Source: Bacilliculturomica massiliensis (lineage in GTDB: Bacteria > Bacillota > Clostridia > Peptostreptococcales > Anaerovoracaceae). From it: a stretch of 64,000 nucleotides of DNA. Made by a program: the position numbers and the translations under genes. The notes under the pieces were generated by a model. The model was not told the DNA's origin and searched no databases. It was given only the letters and a program-made list of their open reading frames with translations. Shown here piece by piece: positions 27,593 through 36,627 of the stretch; position 1 is the stretch's first letter, and every line of letters starts with the position of its first letter. Location: the NCBI RefSeq assembly GCF_900605495.1, contig NZ_LR027603.1:1055997-1119996 (forward strand), written 5' to 3'.

Positions 27593-29020
27593 GTGAACAC
27601 GAAGACGAAGAAGACGCCCGCTCTATGGTTATCACTGGTTCCGTTTGTGTGTCTGATCCTGATCATGCTTCCAAGTGTGATCATTCTGGGCGCCGATCCG
27701 CAGATCCCGCTGGTGATCTGCACGGCAATCACCACTCTGATCGGTATATGCGGACTGGGTTATTCCTGGGACGACATCGAAAAGTCGATGATCGAGACCA
27801 ACGCGGCCGCCATGCAGGCGAACTTCATCATTATGATCGTAGGCTGTCTGGTGGGAGTATGGATGGCGGGCGGTATTGTGCCCGGACTTATTTATTACGG
27901 CCTGCAATTATTTACCCCCAGCGTGTTCCTGGCGGTGCTGCCGGTCATGTGCGCGATCATCGCCGTTTCCACAGGTTCTGCGTGGACTACTGCGGGCACC
28001 CTGGGCGTTTCCGCCATGGGCGTGGCGGCGGGACTGGGAATTCCGTTTCCCATTGCCGCCGGTGCGATCATTACAGGCGCCCAGTTCGGAGATAAGCTGT
28101 CGCCGCTTTCTGACAGCACGAACCTGGCTGCGGGCATAACCGGGACCAATCTCTTTGCCCACGTGAAGCATATGCTGTGGACGACGATACCCAGCTTTCT
28201 TCTGGCTACAGGTATCTTCGCTGTGATCGGTTCCAGATACAGCGCGGAGGACATCGATATCAGCCAGATCCAGATGATCTGCGACACGCTGCAGGCGAAT
28301 TTCAACATAACGCCGTGGATCCTGCTGGCGCCGGCTTCTGTGGTCCTCATGATGATACTGAAAGTTCCCGCGATCCCCGGAATGGTCATAGGAACTGCCG
28401 TAGGAGCGGTTTTCGCCTTCCTGCAGGGAAATGACCTGGGCAGTGTGATCAGTCAGCTGGTCTACGGGTTTGAGGTCGTTTCCGGCAATGATATGGTGGA
28501 TCAGCTTCTCAACAGGGGCGGTATGCAGTCCATGATGTATACCATTTCTCTGGTCATCTGCGCTCTGGCTTTCGGCGGGGCGGTGAAGAGCATCGGCTGC
28601 CTGGATGTCATCATTGAAGCGGTTCTGCTCAGATGCAGGACGAGGGGATCTATCATGACGGCCAATATCTTCACCTGTATCGCAATGAATTACATGGCGG
28701 CGGACCAGTATATGTCCATCGTGATCCCCGGCCAAATGTACAAGGGCGTTTACAAAAAGATGAATCTGGCGCCCAAAAACCTTTCCCGCGTGCTGGAAGA
28801 CGCCGGAACGATGACTTCCGGAATCGTGCCGTGGTCTACCTGCGGAGCGCTCTATTACTCTGTCTTAGACGTCAGCGCATTTGTCTACTTCCCGTTTTGC
28901 TTTATGGCGTTTATCAATCCGCTTCTTTCGGCAGTCTATGCATACACCGGCTTCAGTATTGAACCGCTGGATCCGTCGGCTCCGATCAAGAACAGACTGG
29001 ACGACATAGAGGAACTGTAG
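27593..29020 (+). CDS. NhaC-family Na+/H+ antiporter-like transporter, first copy
   Basis: The 475-residue membrane protein has about 11-12 hydrophobic segments and the NhaC-family core GDKLSPLSDSTNLAAGITGTNLFAHVKHMLWTTIPS, plus NYMAADQYMSIVIPGQMYK. It starts at a GTG behind AAGGAGAG. NhaC-family members exchange Na+ or H+ against each other or against organic substrates (malate/lactate in MleN; amino acids in some clostridial members). The sigma-54 promoter and amino-acid-type sensor suggest an organic substrate, but this is inference. A second family member follows after 49 bp. Confidence 0.9.
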   Translation: MNTKTKKTPALWLSLVPFVCLILIMLPSVIILGADPQIPLVICTAITTLIGICGLGYSWDDIEKSMIETNAAAMQANFIIMIVGCLVGVWMAGGIVPGLIYYGLQLFTPSVFLAVLPVMCAIIAVSTGSAWTTAGTLGVSAMGVAAGLGIPFPIAAGAIITGAQFGDKLSPLSDSTNLAAGITGTNLFAHVKHMLWTTIPSFLLATGIFAVIGSRYSAEDIDISQIQMICDTLQANFNITPWILLAPASVVLMMILKVPAIPGMVIGTAVGAVFAFLQGNDLGSVISQLVYGFEVVSGNDMVDQLLNRGGMQSMMYTISLVICALAFGGAVKSIGCLDVIIEAVLLRCRTRGSIMTANIFTCIAMNYMAADQYMSIVIPGQMYKGVYKKMNLAPKNLSRVLEDAGTMTSGIVPWSTCGALYYSVLDVSAFVYFPFCFMAFINPLLSAVYAYTGFSIEPLDPSAPIKNRLDDIEEL

Positions 29021-29069
29021 CAAATGGATAAAGTTATCATTTTATTAATTTTACCAGGAGGCAATACGA

Positions 29070-30578
29070 ATGGAAGAACAAAAAAGAAGCGTGCCGCGAT
29101 TACCCAATAAGGTGGAGGCACTGATCCCTATCGTCTTTTTGCTGGCAATTATGATTTCTAACTATGTCTTAGGATGGGGGCAGGATCCGCACATTCCGGT
29201 GACCATGGCCTGCGGAGTGGCTATGATCGTCGGAAAGGTATGCGGCTACAGCTATGCGGAAATGCTGGCGGGGGCTCTGAACGCGGTCAGCCAGTCTCTT
29301 GAGGCTATTATCATCATCCTCTGCGTGGGATGTCTGATCGGTTCCTTTGAGTGGGCCGGAACGATCCCTTCCGTGGTATATTACGGGCTTCAGTGCATAT
29401 CGCCGGCCATGTTTCTGCCTCTGGCGTGCATTCTGTGCGCCATTGTGGGCATCGCTCTGGGATCGGCCTGGACCGTAACGGCGACGCTGGGCATTGCATT
29501 CATGGCCATCGGCACCACAATGGGATTCCATCCCGGGCTGGTGGCCGGAATGGCGATCTCCGGCGCGTGCTGCGGAGATAAGTTCTCACCGCTGTCCGAT
29601 TCGACCAATCTCGCGGCGGGATCCGCCCAGACTGGTCTCTTTGACCATGTCAGAGCCATGATCACCACCACGTTCCCCAGTCTGGTCATCGCCGTGGTCA
29701 TCTATGCTGTTTTATCCATTCGGGCTTCAGGGAATTACGATCCGCAGATCGCCAACGATCTGTCACAGGCTATTACAGACCATTACGCTTATATGAGCCC
29801 GGTCTTGCTGATCCCCGTGGTCTTGATCGTGGTGGTAGCCATCCTCAAGATTCCGGCCATTCCCAGCGTGCTGCTGATATCTCTGGTGGGCTGCGTTTTT
29901 GCGGTCATCTTTCAGGGAGCAAATTTTTCGGACTGCATCACCATGCTCCATTATGGATACAGCGGCGAGACCGGAAACGCGCTCTGCGATACGCTGATCA
30001 ATCGCGGAGGCATGGACAGCATGCTCTGGACCAACAATCTGGTGATCGTTGCAGTGGGATTTGGCGGTATTTTACAGAAGATCGGCGCCGTAGAATCCCT
30101 GCTGGGCCACATGATCAAAAAAGTGAAGACTCCCTTCCAGCTCATTGTGGTGACGATCCTCACTTCCATGTTCTGCATCACCACAATGTGCGATCAGTAT
30201 TTAGGTCTGATCATTCCCAGCAGCATGTATAAGGATAAATACGATGAACTGGGTCTGGGCAGAAATATGCTCTCCAGATCCCTTGAGGACGGCGGAACGC
30301 TCTGGTCTCCGCTCATTCCCTGGTCCTCCTGCGGCGCTTATCACGCCAGCATTTTAGGAGTGCCTACCCTGACCTACCTCCCGTATTGCTTCATGAACAT
30401 CATCAATCCAATTTATGCGATCATCACTGCAAGCTGGGGCGGAAATATTCTCTTCGCGGACGGTTCACGCACAAACCTGTTGGGGAAACTGAAGCAGGGG
30501 AGCGTTGCAGGAGCGCCGGAAGAAGCCCATCGGAAGGCTCTCGCGGCGCTGGCGGACATCAGAAGGAAGAGTGCGTAA
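29070..30578 (+). CDS. NhaC-family Na+/H+ antiporter-like transporter, second copy
   Basis: The 502-residue protein is homologous to the product of the preceding gene, with the same core (GDKFSPLSDSTNLAAGSAQTGLFDHVRAM; MCDQYLGLIIPSSMYKDKY) but clearly diverged in sequence, so it is an old duplication rather than a recent one. About 11-12 membrane segments span it, and the tail after residue 465 is polar. An AGGAGG site precedes the ATG. The pair may form two single transporters with different substrates or a heteromer; the sequence does not decide. Confidence 0.9.
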   Translation: MEEQKRSVPRLPNKVEALIPIVFLLAIMISNYVLGWGQDPHIPVTMACGVAMIVGKVCGYSYAEMLAGALNAVSQSLEAIIIILCVGCLIGSFEWAGTIPSVVYYGLQCISPAMFLPLACILCAIVGIALGSAWTVTATLGIAFMAIGTTMGFHPGLVAGMAISGACCGDKFSPLSDSTNLAAGSAQTGLFDHVRAMITTTFPSLVIAVVIYAVLSIRASGNYDPQIANDLSQAITDHYAYMSPVLLIPVVLIVVVAILKIPAIPSVLLISLVGCVFAVIFQGANFSDCITMLHYGYSGETGNALCDTLINRGGMDSMLWTNNLVIVAVGFGGILQKIGAVESLLGHMIKKVKTPFQLIVVTILTSMFCITTMCDQYLGLIIPSSMYKDKYDELGLGRNMLSRSLEDGGTLWSPLIPWSSCGAYHASILGVPTLTYLPYCFMNIINPIYAIITASWGGNILFADGSRTNLLGKLKQGSVAGAPEEAHRKALAALADIRRKSA

Positions 30579-30582
30579 GCCT

Positions 30583-31074
30583 ATGGAAAGATGTATTGGC
30601 ATGAAATACAAAGGAATTCTTCCCGAACGAAAAACCTGGATCAAAGCCGCGATCTTTATCATTGCCGGTTATATGCTGGCTGTTGAAATACTGGCCGGGC
30701 GCTGGGCTTATGTCCCCATTACGATCCTGGTCATGCCGGCATGCTTTTTTAAAAAAGAGCAGATCATCTCAGAAGATGGCGTCGATATTCAGTATATGCT
30801 TTTCGGACGGATCATGCACAACTATTGGAGCTGGGATGAGATCACGACCCTCCATGTGGATCATAGAAGAGCCAGACCCAATGTTATGCTGCATATCGGA
30901 AAGGGCGTGGTCACGCGCTCCTATATCATGGATCCCGCCGACTGCAGAGCAGTGCTGAAACTTGCGGCGCACATGAATCCGGCCGTCTATATCGAGGATC
31001 TCACTGAAGAACAAGTGCTGCATAGGGAAGAAGTGCGAAAAGCACAGAGAGCCGCAAAAAAACAAAAGAAGTAA
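30583..31074 (+). CDS. Small membrane protein with PH-like domain, hypothetical
   Basis: This product of about 163 residues has two close hydrophobic segments (IKAAIFIIAGYMLAVEILA and YVPITILVMPACFF), then a region that looks like a bacterial PH-like fold (EDGVDIQYMLFGRIMHNYWSWDEITTLHVD), and a very basic tail (KAQRAAKKQKK). It directly follows the second NhaC gene, so it is probably in the sigma-54 operon. The start is uncertain: ATG 30583 is chosen, while GTG 30571 (better placed behind AGAAGGAAGA) and ATG 30601 are possible. Function is unknown. Confidence 0.7.
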   Translation: MERCIGMKYKGILPERKTWIKAAIFIIAGYMLAVEILAGRWAYVPITILVMPACFFKKEQIISEDGVDIQYMLFGRIMHNYWSWDEITTLHVDHRRARPNVMLHIGKGVVTRSYIMDPADCRAVLKLAAHMNPAVYIEDLTEEQVLHREEVRKAQRAAKKQKK

Positions 31075-31095
31075 TAGTCGTTCACAAGAGCTGAG

Positions 31096-31136
31096 GATCG
31101 GCGCACTTTTGAAGAATCGTGCGCCGATCTTTTTTG
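31096..31136 (+). terminator. Terminator of the NhaC operon
   Basis: GATCGGCGCAC pairs with GTGCGCCGATC over a 12-base loop, followed by seven T. Confidence 0.92.
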
Positions 31137-31178
31137 CGAAAATTGACGGAAAGAATTTGTGTTTGTAATTCCCAGGCC

Positions 31179-31207
31179 TTGCGTTTTACTTCATTTTTTG
31201 ATATCAT
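31179..31207 (+). promoter_or_regulatory. Promoter of pyruvate carboxylase
   Basis: TTGCGT and TATCAT are 17 bp apart, leaving a leader of about 110 bases in which I see no clear structure. Confidence 0.45.
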
Positions 31208-31324
31208 ATAAAAATTAAGGCCGATTATTTGCAGCCGCCTCTATCCCGTCGCGCAGGAAAAAGGGGTATCTATGATCGTCAGTCAGGTAAAAAAATAAAT
31301 TTAAAATATAGAGAGGAAAGTGCG

Positions 31325-34300
31325 ATGAAAAAATTTAAGCGTATCCTGGTCGCAAACCGCGGGGAAATCGCGATCAGAGTCTTCCGGGCCTGCAGTGAGC
31401 TGGGCATCCGGTCCGTCGCCATTTATTCGGAAGAGGACAAAAATTCTCTGTTCCGGACGAAGGCGGACGAATCCTATCAGGTGGGAAAAGGAAAATCACC
31501 CGTTGACGCGTATCTGAGCATCAGCGAGATCATTGAGCTGGCCAAAGCAAAAGGCGTGGACGCCATCCACCCCGGATATGGTTTCCTGTCCGAAAATGTG
31601 GATTTTGCCAGAGAGTGCGAGGAAGCAGGCATCGAGTTCATCGGACCGGACTACAAGATGATGGATCGCCTGGGAGATAAGATCAAATCAAAGATCGTCG
31701 CTCACGAAGTGGGCGTGCCTACGATACCCGGCGTGGACGAGGCCATCAAGAGTGAGGAAGACGCGGTCAAGTTCGCTGATTTCTGCGGATATCCCGTTAT
31801 ACTGAAGGCGGCGGCGGGCGGCGGCGGCCGCGGCATGCGTATCGTCCGCGACAAGAAAGACCTGATCCCTGAGTTTAATCAGGCTCAGAGCGAAGCCAGG
31901 AAAGCCTTTGGAATCGACGACATCTTCATCGAAAAATATCTGGAACGGCCCAAGCACATCGAGGTACAGGTGCTGGGCGACAAGTGCGGAAATATCGTTC
32001 ATCTCCACGAAAGAGACTGTTCGATCCAGAGACGGCATCAGAAGGTCATCGAGTTTACGCCGGCTCTGTGCATCTCGGAGGAACAGCGTCAGGCCATCTG
32101 CAGCGACGCGCTGAAGATCGCCAGGTCCGTCAATTACAGAAGCGCAGGCACGGTGGAATTCCTGCTGGACAGCACCGGCAAGCACTATTTTATCGAGATG
32201 AATCCCAGGATCCAGGTGGAGCACACCGTGACGGAAATGGTGACGGGCATCGATATCGTTCAGGCCCAGATCCTGGTGGCGGAGGGATACTCTCTGGATT
32301 CCGACCAGATCGGGATCAGAAGTCAGGAAGACGTACGTCCCAGAGGCTATGCGATCCAGTGCCGTGTGACCACGGAGGACCCCAGCAATCATTTCGCACC
32401 GGATACGGGCAAGATCGATATCTACCGGACCGGTTCCGGCTTCGGCATCCGTCTGGACGGAGGAAACGGGTTCACCGGTTCTGTCATCTCCCCGTACTAC
32501 GACAGCCTTCTGGTAAAGATCACATCTCTGGGAAGGACATTCCGGGATGCCATCAACAAATCCAACCGGGCCCTGGACGAACTGAAGATCAAGGGCGTGA
32601 AGACCAATATCTCCTTCCTGCAGAATGTGCTGCACAGTGAAGACTTCCAGAACGGCACCTGCGATACCGGGTTTATCGCCGATCATCCGGAGCTTTTGGA
32701 TATCAAGGCCGGCGCGGACAGAGAACTGAGACTTCTGCGGTTCCTGGGCAATAAATCCGTCAATGAGAGAAAAGGACCGAAACCGCAGTTTGACGTGCCG
32801 GTGTTCCCCAAAAATCTGCCGGCGCCCAAAGACGGTACCAAACAGATCCTGGATAAAGAGGGACCGGAGAAGCTCTCCAAGTGGATCCTGGATCAGAAGC
32901 GCCTGCTCCTGACCGATACCACCATGCGCGACGCCCATCAGTCGCTGATGGCGACCCGGGTCCGCACCATCGACATGACGAAGATCGCTCCTGCGGTGGC
33001 CACCTACGGCGCAGATCTGTTCTCGCTGGAGATGTGGGGCGGAGCTACCTTCGACGTGGCTTATCGGTACCTGAACGAAGATCCCTGGGAGAGACTGGCC
33101 ACGCTGCGGAAGCTGATCCCCAACGTTCTCTTCCAGATGCTGATCCGCGGCGCCAACGCCGTGGGCTATAAAAATTACCCTGATAACGTGATCAGGAGAT
33201 TCGTCAAAGAGTCGGCGGCGGCCGGGATCGACGTGTTCCGCGTGTTCGACTCGCTGAACTGGATCCAGGGCATGGAGGTCGCCATGGACGAGGCCGGAAA
33301 TCAGGGCAAGGTGGTGGAAGCCGCCATCTGCTATACCGGCGATATCCTGGATGAAACGAGAGATAAATACAGCCTGAATTATTATCTGAAGATGGCGAAA
33401 GAGCTGGAAAAACGCGGCGCGCACATCCTGGCCATCAAGGATATGTCCGGCCTGCTGAAGCCCATGGCAGCCCATAAGCTGGTCACGGCGCTGAAAAACG
33501 AACTGACGATCCCTGTGCATCTGCATACCCACGACACCAGCGGCAACGGCGGAGCCACCAACCTGATGGCAGCCATGGCCGGAGTAGACATCGTGGATGC
33601 GGCGATCAACAGCCTGGCAGGGCTGACAAGCCAGCCGGCGCTGAACTCCATCGTGGCTGCCATGGAAAACACCGACCGCGCCACCGGATTGCCGCTGGAC
33701 GGTCTGCAGGAGATATCATCTTACTGGGCTGCGGTCCGCCCCGTGTACGCGCAGTTTGAATCCGAACTGAAGAGCGGAACGGCGGAGATATACAAATACG
33801 AGATGCCCGGAGGCCAGTATTCCAATTTCCGCGCTCAGGTACAGAGTTTCGGACTGGAACACCGCTTCCAGGAGGTCAAGGAAATGTACAAGAGCGTCAA
33901 CGCCATGCTGGGCGATATCGTGAAGGTCACGCCGTCCTCCAAGATGGTGGGCGACATGGCGATCTTCATGGTGCAGAACGACCTGACGCCGGAGAACATC
34001 TGCGAGAAGGCGAAGAGCATGGACTTCCCGGATTCTGTCGTATCCTACTTTGAGGGCATGATGGGACAGCCGGAGGGCGGTTTCCCCAAGGATCTGCAGA
34101 AGATCGTCCTGAAGGACAAAAAGCCGATCACCTGCCGTCCGGGCGAGCTGCTGCCCGACGAGGATTTCGACGGCATCCGTGCGCATCTGAACGAAAAGTT
34201 CGGAATAGAGGCCACGGAGCGGGACGTTCTGGCCTACGCGCTGTATCCCAAGGTGTTTGAAGATTATCTGACCATGCAGAAAAAGGAAGGCAATTTCCGT

Positions 34301-34756
34301 CTTATGGGCAGCGATATCTTCTTCCACGGCATCGAGGAGGGGGAGACCTGCGAGGTCAAGATCGAGGAGGGCAAGGAGCTGATCGTCAAACTGCTTGAGA
34401 TCAAATCTCCAGACGCGGACGGAAACCGCGAAGTAGTCTTCCAGGTCAACGGCTCTACCAGATCCGTGGTCGTGAACGACAAGTCGGCTCACACCAAGGC
34501 CAGCAAGCAGTCTATCATCATCGCAGATCCGGACGACGATTATGAGATCGGCGCAAATATTCCCGGAAACATCCTCAAAGTTCTGGTCAAGGAGGGTGAG
34601 GACGTGAAGGCCGGCCAGCCGATCGCGGTCATCGAGGCCATGAAGATGGAGACCAACATCATCGCCACCATCGACGGGACGATCGACAAGATCTACGTCA
34701 AGGAGACGCAGCAGGTGATCGCAGGCGAGCTGATCGCAAAGCTGAAAAAGGAATAA
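31325..34756 (+). CDS. pyc: Pyruvate carboxylase
   Basis: The 1143-residue single-chain enzyme carboxylates pyruvate to oxaloacetate using ATP, bicarbonate and biotin. In order it has biotin carboxylase (RILVANRGEIAIRVFRAC; AAAGGGGRGMR; FIEMNPRIQVEHTVTE), carboxyltransferase from about 530 (LLTDTTMRDAHQSLMATRVRT; HLHTHDTSGNG), the allosteric linker, and a biotin carrier domain with the biotinylated lysine in EAMKMETN. The start MKKFKRILVANRG is preceded by GAGAGGAAAG. It stands alone between two terminators. It feeds oxaloacetate for biosynthesis and balances acetyl-CoA formed by fermentation. Confidence 0.97.
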   Translation: MKKFKRILVANRGEIAIRVFRACSELGIRSVAIYSEEDKNSLFRTKADESYQVGKGKSPVDAYLSISEIIELAKAKGVDAIHPGYGFLSENVDFARECEEAGIEFIGPDYKMMDRLGDKIKSKIVAHEVGVPTIPGVDEAIKSEEDAVKFADFCGYPVILKAAAGGGGRGMRIVRDKKDLIPEFNQAQSEARKAFGIDDIFIEKYLERPKHIEVQVLGDKCGNIVHLHERDCSIQRRHQKVIEFTPALCISEEQRQAICSDALKIARSVNYRSAGTVEFLLDSTGKHYFIEMNPRIQVEHTVTEMVTGIDIVQAQILVAEGYSLDSDQIGIRSQEDVRPRGYAIQCRVTTEDPSNHFAPDTGKIDIYRTGSGFGIRLDGGNGFTGSVISPYYDSLLVKITSLGRTFRDAINKSNRALDELKIKGVKTNISFLQNVLHSEDFQNGTCDTGFIADHPELLDIKAGADRELRLLRFLGNKSVNERKGPKPQFDVPVFPKNLPAPKDGTKQILDKEGPEKLSKWILDQKRLLLTDTTMRDAHQSLMATRVRTIDMTKIAPAVATYGADLFSLEMWGGATFDVAYRYLNEDPWERLATLRKLIPNVLFQMLIRGANAVGYKNYPDNVIRRFVKESAAAGIDVFRVFDSLNWIQGMEVAMDEAGNQGKVVEAAICYTGDILDETRDKYSLNYYLKMAKELEKRGAHILAIKDMSGLLKPMAAHKLVTALKNELTIPVHLHTHDTSGNGGATNLMAAMAGVDIVDAAINSLAGLTSQPALNSIVAAMENTDRATGLPLDGLQEISSYWAAVRPVYAQFESELKSGTAEIYKYEMPGGQYSNFRAQVQSFGLEHRFQEVKEMYKSVNAMLGDIVKVTPSSKMVGDMAIFMVQNDLTPENICEKAKSMDFPDSVVSYFEGMMGQPEGGFPKDLQKIVLKDKKPITCRPGELLPDEDFDGIRAHLNEKFGIEATERDVLAYALYPKVFEDYLTMQKKEGNFRLMGSDIFFHGIEEGETCEVKIEEGKELIVKLLEIKSPDADGNREVVFQVNGSTRSVVVNDKSAHTKASKQSIIIADPDDDYEIGANIPGNILKVLVKEGEDVKAGQPIAVIEAMKMETNIIATIDGTIDKIYVKETQQVIAGELIAKLKKE

Positions 34757-34798
34757 GAGTACCATAAGGAAAATCGAACAGGACTGAATGAATCCATC

Positions 34799-34845
34799 AG
34801 GCAGAGTCCGGTTCCGGGAAGATCCGGAGCCGCTCTGCCTTTTTT
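34799..34845 (+). terminator. Terminator of pyruvate carboxylase
   Basis: AGGCAGAG pairs with CTCTGCCT outside an inner GGTTCCGG/CCGGAGCC helix; six T follow. Confidence 0.9.
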
Positions 34846-34918
34846 CGTGAAACCGGCAATTTGTCTTGTATCTTTTCGCGGCGGATTGTAAAATTATAGA
34901 ACAGAAGGAGGGACAGAG

Positions 34919-36367
34919 ATGAAGAATTACCTGAGTGAAATAGAAAAAATCATCAATGCCAACACCGGAGAGTTTGATACCATTGCAGTGGTCAACAAGG
35001 ACGGCATTATCGAATACACCAAGACTCTGCGCCCTCTGCCGCCGGATATGGATATCGCTCTTTTTTCCAGGAACGTCATTGGGAAACACATTCTTACAGC
35101 GTATTCCACGCTGAAAGAAGAAGAGAGCACGGTGATGCGCACCCTGAAGACCGGCAAGATCACCTCTATAGACCGGCAGATCCTGTGTACTGGAGACAAG
35201 ACCGTCGTCATATCCGCCATCACGTACCCGATCTTTGATGAATTCGGAGAGATACAGGGTGTTGTGGACGCCACCCGGCTGTTGGAATACATCGATGATT
35301 CCAGACGGGAAAATGTTGAGGAACGCACGGTTTTGGACAGTATTATCACCTGCAATGCCGAGATGATGAAAATTAAAGAGACCGTGGCGGAGGTGGCAAA
35401 AACCGACTCGCCGGTTTTTCTGTACGGTGAGACAGGAACCGGAAAAGAGCTGGTGGCCCGGGCTCTTCACCGTCTCAGCCGCCGGAAGAACCGTCCCTTT
35501 ATATCCCAGAACTGCGCCGCGATCCCTCCCAATCTGCTGGAAAGCACGTTCTTTGGAACGGAAAAGGGCGGATTTACCGGAGCGGAGTCGAAGCAGGGAT
35601 TGTTTGAACTGGCCGACGGCGGCACGTTATTTCTCGATGAGATCAATTCCATGGAAGTCATGATGCAGACGAAGCTGCTGAAAGCCCTGGAGGAACAGCA
35701 GGTCAGAAAGATCGGCGGGGAGAAAGATGTTTTCTTCGACGTGCGTATCATCTGCGCAGCCAACGAATATCCCGCGGACTTGATCCGGGCAGGCAGGATA
35801 CGGGAGGATTTTTACTATCGGGTCAGCGTAGTAAAGATCAATCTGCCGCCTCTGCGGTACAGAAGAGACGACATCATGCTTTTGACGGACTTTTTTATCC
35901 GATTCTACAATGAAAAGATGTCGAAAAATATCCAGGGCGTCAGTTCTATGGTCGCCGATCTGTTTCTCAGGTGGAAGTGGCCGGGAAATATCCGCGAACT
36001 GCGCAGTACCATCGAGAGCGCCTTTAACCGGGAGTCGGGAAGTATCATCACGCTGTATGCCGTCATGGACCTGCTGAGCCGCATGGGAGAGGAAGGGCAG
36101 CAGCGGCCTGACTCAGAAAAAATGCCGTCTGCAGGGACTGCGCTGCCGGGAGCCGCAGAGGAGGAAACGCTTTTCATGCCGCTGCAGACCATCCGAGAAA
36201 AGCTGCAGGTGGGTAAGATCGACCTGCAGAAGCTGCTGGAGGACTACGAGAGATCTATTATCTCCGAGGCTATGCGGCAGAATCCCCGCCTGACAGCGGT
36301 GGCCGAAAAATTGTCCATGTCTCCGCAGAAGCTGAATTACAGGATAAGTAAGCTGCGTTTAAAATAA
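34919..36367 (+). CDS. RocR-like PAS/AAA+ sigma-54 activator
   Basis: The 482-residue activator has an N-terminal PAS domain (IAVVNKDGIIEYTKTLRPL, with a VIGKHILTAYSTLKEEESTVMRTLKTG stretch typical of RocR-type regulators), an AAA+ domain from about 140 to 375 (GETGTGKELVAR, LFLDEINSME) and a C-terminal helix-turn-helix (TAVAEKLSMSPQKLNYRI). The sigma-54 contact loop reads GGFTGA rather than GAFTGA. There is no receiver domain, so a small molecule sensed by PAS is the probable signal. AAGGAGG precedes the ATG. The sigma-54 promoter 99 bp downstream, before the amidohydrolase, is the likely target. Confidence 0.92.
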   Translation: MKNYLSEIEKIINANTGEFDTIAVVNKDGIIEYTKTLRPLPPDMDIALFSRNVIGKHILTAYSTLKEEESTVMRTLKTGKITSIDRQILCTGDKTVVISAITYPIFDEFGEIQGVVDATRLLEYIDDSRRENVEERTVLDSIITCNAEMMKIKETVAEVAKTDSPVFLYGETGTGKELVARALHRLSRRKNRPFISQNCAAIPPNLLESTFFGTEKGGFTGAESKQGLFELADGGTLFLDEINSMEVMMQTKLLKALEEQQVRKIGGEKDVFFDVRIICAANEYPADLIRAGRIREDFYYRVSVVKINLPPLRYRRDDIMLLTDFFIRFYNEKMSKNIQGVSSMVADLFLRWKWPGNIRELRSTIESAFNRESGSIITLYAVMDLLSRMGEEGQQRPDSEKMPSAGTALPGAAEEETLFMPLQTIREKLQVGKIDLQKLLEDYERSIISEAMRQNPRLTAVAEKLSMSPQKLNYRISKLRLK

Positions 36368-36427
36368 ATTTAAAAGATAAAAAATTTTTTAAGAGAAATA
36401 AAAATTTTTTTATAACTGCTTGTATGA

Positions 36428-36451
36428 AACCCGCCAAACGGCGGGTTTTTT
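36428..36451 (+). terminator. Terminator of the RocR-like gene
   Basis: AACCCGCC pairs with GGCGGGTT over a 4-base loop, in a run of six T. The AT-rich stretch before it (36368-36412) has repeated A5T6-7 tracts that could bend DNA or bind the activator. Confidence 0.88.
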
Positions 36452-36465
36452 GCGTCTGAGAACCC

Positions 36466-36481
36466 TGGTATGGATTTTGCA
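36466..36481 (+). promoter_or_regulatory. Sigma-54 promoter of the amidohydrolase/brnQ unit
   Basis: TGGTATG-N4-TTGCA has GG and GC at the right 12-bp spacing and matches the consensus except for C to T changes in the -24 half. The gene starts 147 bp later. Confidence 0.8.
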
Positions 36482-36627
36482 AATATTTAAATATATCTGA
36501 CACATCAGTTTGAGCCTTGTAAGAGGACGCGGTGTTCTGCCAGTTAAAAACCGGTTAACGTTGCACGCGGAAAAGCATGACATGGAAAGAAGCTGGACCG
36601 CGCAGTGGTGAAAGGAGAGTAAAACGT

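Noticed and set aside
31688-35470. Two long minus-strand frames opposite pyruvate carboxylase and the RocR-like gene
   Set aside because: Their products are His/Arg/Leu-rich with no family likeness, while the plus-strand proteins are unmistakable.
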